Below are positions 6,951 through 9,485 of a stretch of DNA of 9,485 bases, piece by piece. Location: the NCBI GenBank assembly GCA_938016505.1, contig CALLWN010000215.1:1-9485 (forward strand), read 5' to 3'. Position 1 is the first letter of the stretch. Every line of letters begins with the position of its first letter. The position numbers and the translations under genes were made by a program. The notes under the pieces are model-generated. The model was not told where the DNA came from. It did not search any database and saw nothing but the letters and a program-made list of their open reading frames with translations. This stretch comes from an uncultured Sphingomonadaceae bacterium (GTDB lineage: Bacteria; Pseudomonadota; Alphaproteobacteria; Sphingomonadales; Sphingomonadaceae).

Positions 6951-7099
6951 TGGATCCCGCCCTCAACCTGATCCTCGTCTCGGTCTTCGCCGGCGCGTTC
7001 GCGCTCTGGAGCCGCCGCCAGTCGCGCCGGGAAGCCGCCCGCCTCGACGCAACCTACGGGCCCGAGCCGCGCGAGGCCGAGACACCCGCCCGCAACTGA
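6950..7099 (+). CDS. Very small single-TM membrane protein of unknown function
   Basis: A 49-aa reading frame (starts MDPALNLILVSVF) that short-gene filters would miss. Residues 4-20 are hydrophobic and end in a tryptophan. They are followed by a strongly basic stop-transfer cluster (SRRQSRREAARLD) and a charged, Pro/Glu-rich tail ending ETPARN. This predicts one membrane-spanning helix with its C-terminus in the cytoplasm. Support comes from the TGATG overlap with the 79-aa gene (6948-6952), the same junction used upstream in the operon, and from the abrupt end of the operon 7 bases before the convergent photolyase stop. No family is recognised. It may be a small regulatory subunit of the exporter, or an uncharacterised membrane peptide. 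I cannot judge conservation. Confidence 0.6.
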   Translation: MDPALNLILVSVFAGAFALWSRRQSRREAARLDATYGPEPREAETPARN

Positions 7100-7106
7100 G
7101 CGCGGG

Positions 7107-8438
7107 TCAGGCCGCCCCCGCCCCCGCCCCCGCCCCCGCCCGACTGCCCGCGAACCGCGCCAGCGCGGCCTCGCGCGCCGCCCCGTGGTCGACGATCGGG
7201 TTCACCGGCGCGACGCTTCCGTATTCCGGCGCCCAGCGGCGGACATAGTCCAGCGCCTCGAACCTCTCGGCCTGCGCGGTCGGCGCAAAGATCCGGTAGA
7301 AGGGCTGGCTGTCCACCCCCGAGCCCGTCACCCACTGCCAGCCCATCGCGTTGTTCATGAGGTCGGCGTCCACCAGCGTGTCCCAGAACCAGCGCTCGCC
7401 AAGCCGCCAGTCGATGCCGAGGTGCTTCACCAGAAAGCTCGCAACCACCATCCGCACCCGGTTGTGCATCCACCCCGTCCGCCACAGCTGGCGCATGCCG
7501 GCATCGACCAGCGGGTAGCCGGTCCGGCCCGCCTGCCACGCCGCAAGCCACCCCCGCCCCGGCTCGGTCGTCACGTCGGTCCATTGCATCGCGTCGAACG
7601 CCGCCCGGTGCGGCACCTCCGCCGAATCCGGGTGCTGGCGGATCATCTCATGGGCAAAGTCGCGCCACACCAGCTGCCGCTGCCACGCCTCGGCCCCCTC
7701 GCGCCCCTCCACCGCGTGCCAGCACGCCCGCGCCGACACCTCGCCAAAATGGAGATGGGCAGACAACCGCGACGTCGCCTCCTCCGAAGGGAAATCCCGC
7801 CGCGCGCCATAGGCCGCGACCCGCTCCACGAACCGCGCCAGCGCCGCCCGCGCCCCGGCTTCCCCGGGCTCTCCGGCGAACTCGCCCGCCCAGCGCGGCG
7901 CAAACCGCGGCAGCCCCCGCCCGGCCAGCGCGTCCGGCACCGCCGCGAACCGCATCGCCGCCGGCGCCGGCACCGGTGCCCCGGGCGCACCCAGCGCGAC
8001 ATGCGCCCGCCAATAGGGCGTGAACACCCGGAACGGCCCGCCTCCCTTCGTCACCAGCCGCCCCGCCGGCTGCAGGGTCGGCCAGCCGTGGAGCTGCAGC
8101 AGCCCGCCAAGCCGCGCCTCCACCGCCCCCCACCAGGGCTCGGTCTGCCGGGTCGCATGGATGGCCCGCGCCCCCACCGCGCGGGCAAGGCCCTCGAGCA
8201 GGTCCGCCGCACGCCCCTCCACCACGAGGAGCCGCCCGCCCCGCGCCCGGAGCCCGGCGTCGAGCGCGGCAAGGCTGCGCACCAGCCACCAGCGCGAAGC
8301 GCCCCCCATGGGCCGGACGCCCTCCGACACCTCGTCGATGACGAACACCGGCAGCACCGGGCCCGCCGCAGCGGCTGCCTTGACCGCCGGCTGGTCGTCG
8401 AGCCGCAGGTCCTGCCTGAACCAGATGATCTCCACCAT
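7107..8438 (-). CDS. phrB: Deoxyribodipyrimidine photo-lyase (class I CPD photolyase)
   Basis: Predicted 443-aa flavoprotein that uses blue light to split cyclobutane pyrimidine dimers in DNA. The N-terminal alpha/beta antenna domain (about 1-135) starts with the family opening IIWFRQDLRLDDQPA. The FAD-binding helical domain (about 195-430) has LSAHLHFGEVS (225-235), WQRQLVWRDFAHEMI (252-266), GRTGYPLVDAGMRQL (304-318), TGWMHNRVRM (321-330) and DADLMNNAMGWQW (357-369). The electron-transfer tryptophans map by alignment from memory to W286, W344 and W367. N363 corresponds to the flavin-contacting Asn of E. coli PhrB (N378), which supports a photolyase rather than a plant-type cryptochrome. The ATG at 8438 starts exactly at the family N-terminus; an upstream extension in frame is shadow sequence. 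The C-terminus ends in an Ala-Gly repeat encoded by a hexanucleotide tract. The antenna chromophore is not certain. It converges with the exporter operon. Confidence 0.95.
   Translation of the reverse strand: MVEIIWFRQDLRLDDQPAVKAAAAAGPVLPVFVIDEVSEGVRPMGGASRWWLVRSLAALDAGLRARGGRLLVVEGRAADLLEGLARAVGARAIHATRQTEPWWGAVEARLGGLLQLHGWPTLQPAGRLVTKGGGPFRVFTPYWRAHVALGAPGAPVPAPAAMRFAAVPDALAGRGLPRFAPRWAGEFAGEPGEAGARAALARFVERVAAYGARRDFPSEEATSRLSAHLHFGEVSARACWHAVEGREGAEAWQRQLVWRDFAHEMIRQHPDSAEVPHRAAFDAMQWTDVTTEPGRGWLAAWQAGRTGYPLVDAGMRQLWRTGWMHNRVRMVVASFLVKHLGIDWRLGERWFWDTLVDADLMNNAMGWQWVTGSGVDSQPFYRIFAPTAQAERFEALDYVRRWAPEYGSVAPVNPIVDHGAAREAALARFAGSRAGAGAGAGAA
7115..7138. repeat. Hexanucleotide microsatellite, four CCCCCG copies, inside the photolyase 3' end
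   Basis: Four perfect, contiguous copies of CCCCCG lie just inside the photolyase stop codon and encode alternating Ala-Gly on the minus strand (tail AGAGAGAGAA). Because the unit is six bases, copy-number changes would lengthen or shorten the tail by two residues without shifting the frame, so this is not an on/off phase switch. Confidence 0.85.
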
Positions 8439-8492
8439 CGCCCCGCCATGCCCCGGCCGCCCGCTTCGGGCAACGCCGCCATCCCGGCGTCT

Positions 8493-8563
8493 TGTCGCGC
8501 CATCCGCGACCGGAGAGGCCGCCTGTCGCGCCATGCTAGACCGGAGAGGTCGCTTGTCGCGCC
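8493..8563. repeat. 31-base imperfect tandem direct repeat, two full copies plus a 9-base partial third
   Basis: Copies begin at 8493, 8524 and 8555, each with TGTCGCGCC. Copies 1 and 2 match at 26 of 31 positions; the shared cores are TGTCGCGCCAT and ACCGGAGAGG, and most differences cluster at positions 12-15. The third copy stops after nine bases. Copy 1 also contains a perfect dyad, GTCGCG (8494-8499), five bases, CGCGAC (8505-8510), which is broken in copy 2. Copy 2 contains GACC-GGAGA-GGTC (8539-8551). A constant 31-base period, about three helical turns, would place bound proteins on the same face of the DNA. Confidence 0.8.
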
Positions 8564-8582
8564 CGGCGCCGGTGGCTAGGCC
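8554..8582 (+). promoter_or_regulatory. Candidate promoter of the D-amino-acid transaminase gene, possibly leaderless
   Basis: TTGTCGC (8554-8560), 14-base spacer, GCTAGGCC (8575-8582) fits the Caulobacter housekeeping pattern as I recall it (TTGACGS, N10-14, GCTANAWC), with one mismatch in the -35 and two in the -10. The -10 ends only six bases before the ATG at 8589, so transcription would begin at or next to the start codon. No Shine-Dalgarno site precedes that ATG, consistent with a leaderless message. The -35 overlaps the third copy of the 31-base repeat. Confidence 0.35.
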
Positions 8583-8588
8583 CCGCCC

Positions 8589-9473
8589 ATGCCCGCCACC
8601 GCCTTCGTCAACGGCCGCTACCTCCCGCTCGCCCACGCCAGCCTCGCGGTCGAGGATCGCGGCACCCAGTTCGCCGATGCCGTCTACGAGGTGGTCGCGA
8701 TGTTCGCCCGCCGCCCGCTCGACTGGGAGGCTCACCGCTGGCGCCTCAGGCGCGGGCTCGCCGCCCTCTTCATCGAGGGCGCGCCCGCCGACCCTGCGCT
8801 CGACACCATCGCACAGACCCTCTGGCGCCGCTCACGCCTCGAAGACGGCCTCCTCTACATCCAGGTCAGCCGCGGCACCGCAAAGCGCGACCATGGCTTC
8901 CCGACCGGCGTCCGCCCCAATCTCGTCATGACCGCGCGCCCCTTCGATTTCCGCAGGCGCCTCGCCCAGCAGCAGAGCGGAGTCGCCGTCGCCACCCTCC
9001 CCGACCCGCGCTGGAGCCGCTGCGACCTCAAGACGACCGGCCTCCTCGGCGCCGTCCTCGGCAAGGCCGAGGCCCACCGGCTCGGCGCCTTCGAGGCGAT
9101 GTTCCACACCGAAGACGGCACCGTGACCGAAGGCGCCAGCACCAACATGTGGCTGGTCGAGCCCTCGGGCACCCTCGTCACCCACCCGCTCTCGGCGCGG
9201 ATCCTCCCCGGCATCATGCGCGAGACCACGCTCCGCCTCGCCCGCGACGCCCGGATCCCGGTCGCCGAGCGTCCCTTCACCCTCGCCGAGGCCCGCGCCG
9301 CGCCCGAGCTCTTCCTCACCTCGACGACCGGCCCGCTCCTCCCCATCACCCGCCTCGATGACCAGCCCGTCGGCGCCGGGACGCCACATGAAGGCCGGCC
9401 CGGCCCGGTCGCCACCCGCCTCCTGTCCCTCCTCTGGGCCGAGATCGCCCGCCAGACCGGCTGGACCCCCTGA
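8589..9473 (+). CDS. dat: D-amino-acid transaminase (class IV PLP aminotransferase)
   Basis: Predicted 294-aa cytoplasmic enzyme exchanging amino groups between D-amino acids and 2-oxo acids (typically D-alanine + 2-oxoglutarate giving pyruvate + D-glutamate), which links to peptidoglycan precursors. The PLP lysine is K148 in RCDLKTTGLLGAVLGKAEAH (144-163), and the cofactor-contacting Glu is E181 in VTEGASTN. The D-substrate carboxylate trap known from Bacillus D-amino-acid transaminase (Tyr31, Arg98, His100) maps onto Y33 (AVYEVV), R100 and H102 (RGTAKRDHGFP). This favours Dat over the related branched-chain aminotransferase or aminodeoxychorismate lyase. The C-terminal ELFLTSTTGPLLPI (240-253) is also typical. 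Its length matches the family (about 280-290). The ATG is the natural family start; no ribosome site is evident. It is transcribed away from the photolyase; any downstream partner lies beyond the window. Confidence 0.93.
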   Translation: MPATAFVNGRYLPLAHASLAVEDRGTQFADAVYEVVAMFARRPLDWEAHRWRLRRGLAALFIEGAPADPALDTIAQTLWRRSRLEDGLLYIQVSRGTAKRDHGFPTGVRPNLVMTARPFDFRRRLAQQQSGVAVATLPDPRWSRCDLKTTGLLGAVLGKAEAHRLGAFEAMFHTEDGTVTEGASTNMWLVEPSGTLVTHPLSARILPGIMRETTLRLARDARIPVAERPFTLAEARAAPELFLTSTTGPLLPITRLDDQPVGAGTPHEGRPGPVATRLLSLLWAEIARQTGWTP

Positions 9474-9485
9474 CGCGGCCACGCC

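Larger units (their letters stand above)
8439..8588. promoter_or_regulatory. Divergent control region between photolyase and D-amino-acid transaminase genes
   Basis: This 150-base gap separates two start codons on opposite strands and must hold both promoters. Its right half contains a 31-base tandem repeat and candidate promoters (listed separately for dat). For the photolyase, a weak minus-strand reading is GCGACA (8560-8555), 16-base spacer, TAGCAT (8538-8533), which would give a leader of about 90 bases. A G-rich stretch (GGCGGGGCG) directly precedes the photolyase ATG. No LexA-type GTTC-N7-GTTC box was found. Confidence 0.5.

Noticed and set aside
8493..8563. CRISPR-like interpretation of the 31-base periodic repeat
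   Set aside because: Only two and a third copies, units adjoin without spacers, and conservation runs through most of the unit; no cas genes nearby.
7185..8579. 464-codon plus-strand frame opposite the photolyase
   Set aside because: Arg/Pro/His-rich, without recognisable domains; the photolyase on the minus strand is unambiguous.
8439..8735. 99-residue N-terminal extension of the photolyase
   Set aside because: It crosses the control region and overlaps dat antisense; the family N-terminus starts at the ATG at 8438.

Overview
The window is a very GC-rich stretch of bacterial chromosome with nine genes, almost without gaps. Codons end overwhelmingly in C or G (GCC, CTC, GTC, ATC, CGC). The MerR-type regulator at the left edge belongs to a family that in alphaproteobacteria commonly sits beside ihfA. 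The dat promoter candidate also fits the alphaproteobacterial (Caulobacter-type) GCTA -10 pattern. I therefore infer an alphaproteobacterium, possibly Sphingomonadales, with the order uncertain. No rRNA, tRNA, insertion sequence, phage gene or CRISPR array was seen.

Layout. (1) Bases 3-1161, plus strand: the 3' part of a MerR-family regulator whose true start probably lies left of the window, then an orphan ParA/MinD-like P-loop ATPase 7 bases later. (2) Bases 1151-3252, minus strand: an OmpR-type response regulator followed by its membrane histidine kinase. The kinase gene overlaps the end of the ParA-like gene tail to tail. (3) Bases 3253-3395: the divergent control region, containing an inverted repeat and a 10-base palindrome. 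(4) Bases 3396-7099, plus strand: a five-gene, fully overlapping operon. It encodes a MacA-like periplasmic adaptor, an ABC ATPase, a MacB-type permease and two very small predicted membrane proteins of 79 and 49 aa. (5) Bases 7107-8438, minus strand: a class I DNA photolyase with a short hexanucleotide repeat at its C-terminal end. (6) Bases 8439-8588: a divergent control region with a 31-base imperfect tandem repeat. (7) Bases 8589-9473, plus strand: a D-amino-acid transaminase.

How the parts fit. The two-component pair is transcribed away from the export operon across one shared 143-base region. The likely model is that the kinase senses envelope or antimicrobial stress and its regulator controls the MacA-MacB-like exporter. 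No outer-membrane TolC-type channel is encoded here, so one would have to come from elsewhere in the genome. The two small proteins at the end of the exporter operon are joined to it by TGATG stop/start overlaps. They are the least explained part of the window and are candidate accessory subunits. Photolyase and transaminase appear to be ordinary housekeeping genes, but their shared repeat-bearing promoter region is unusual.
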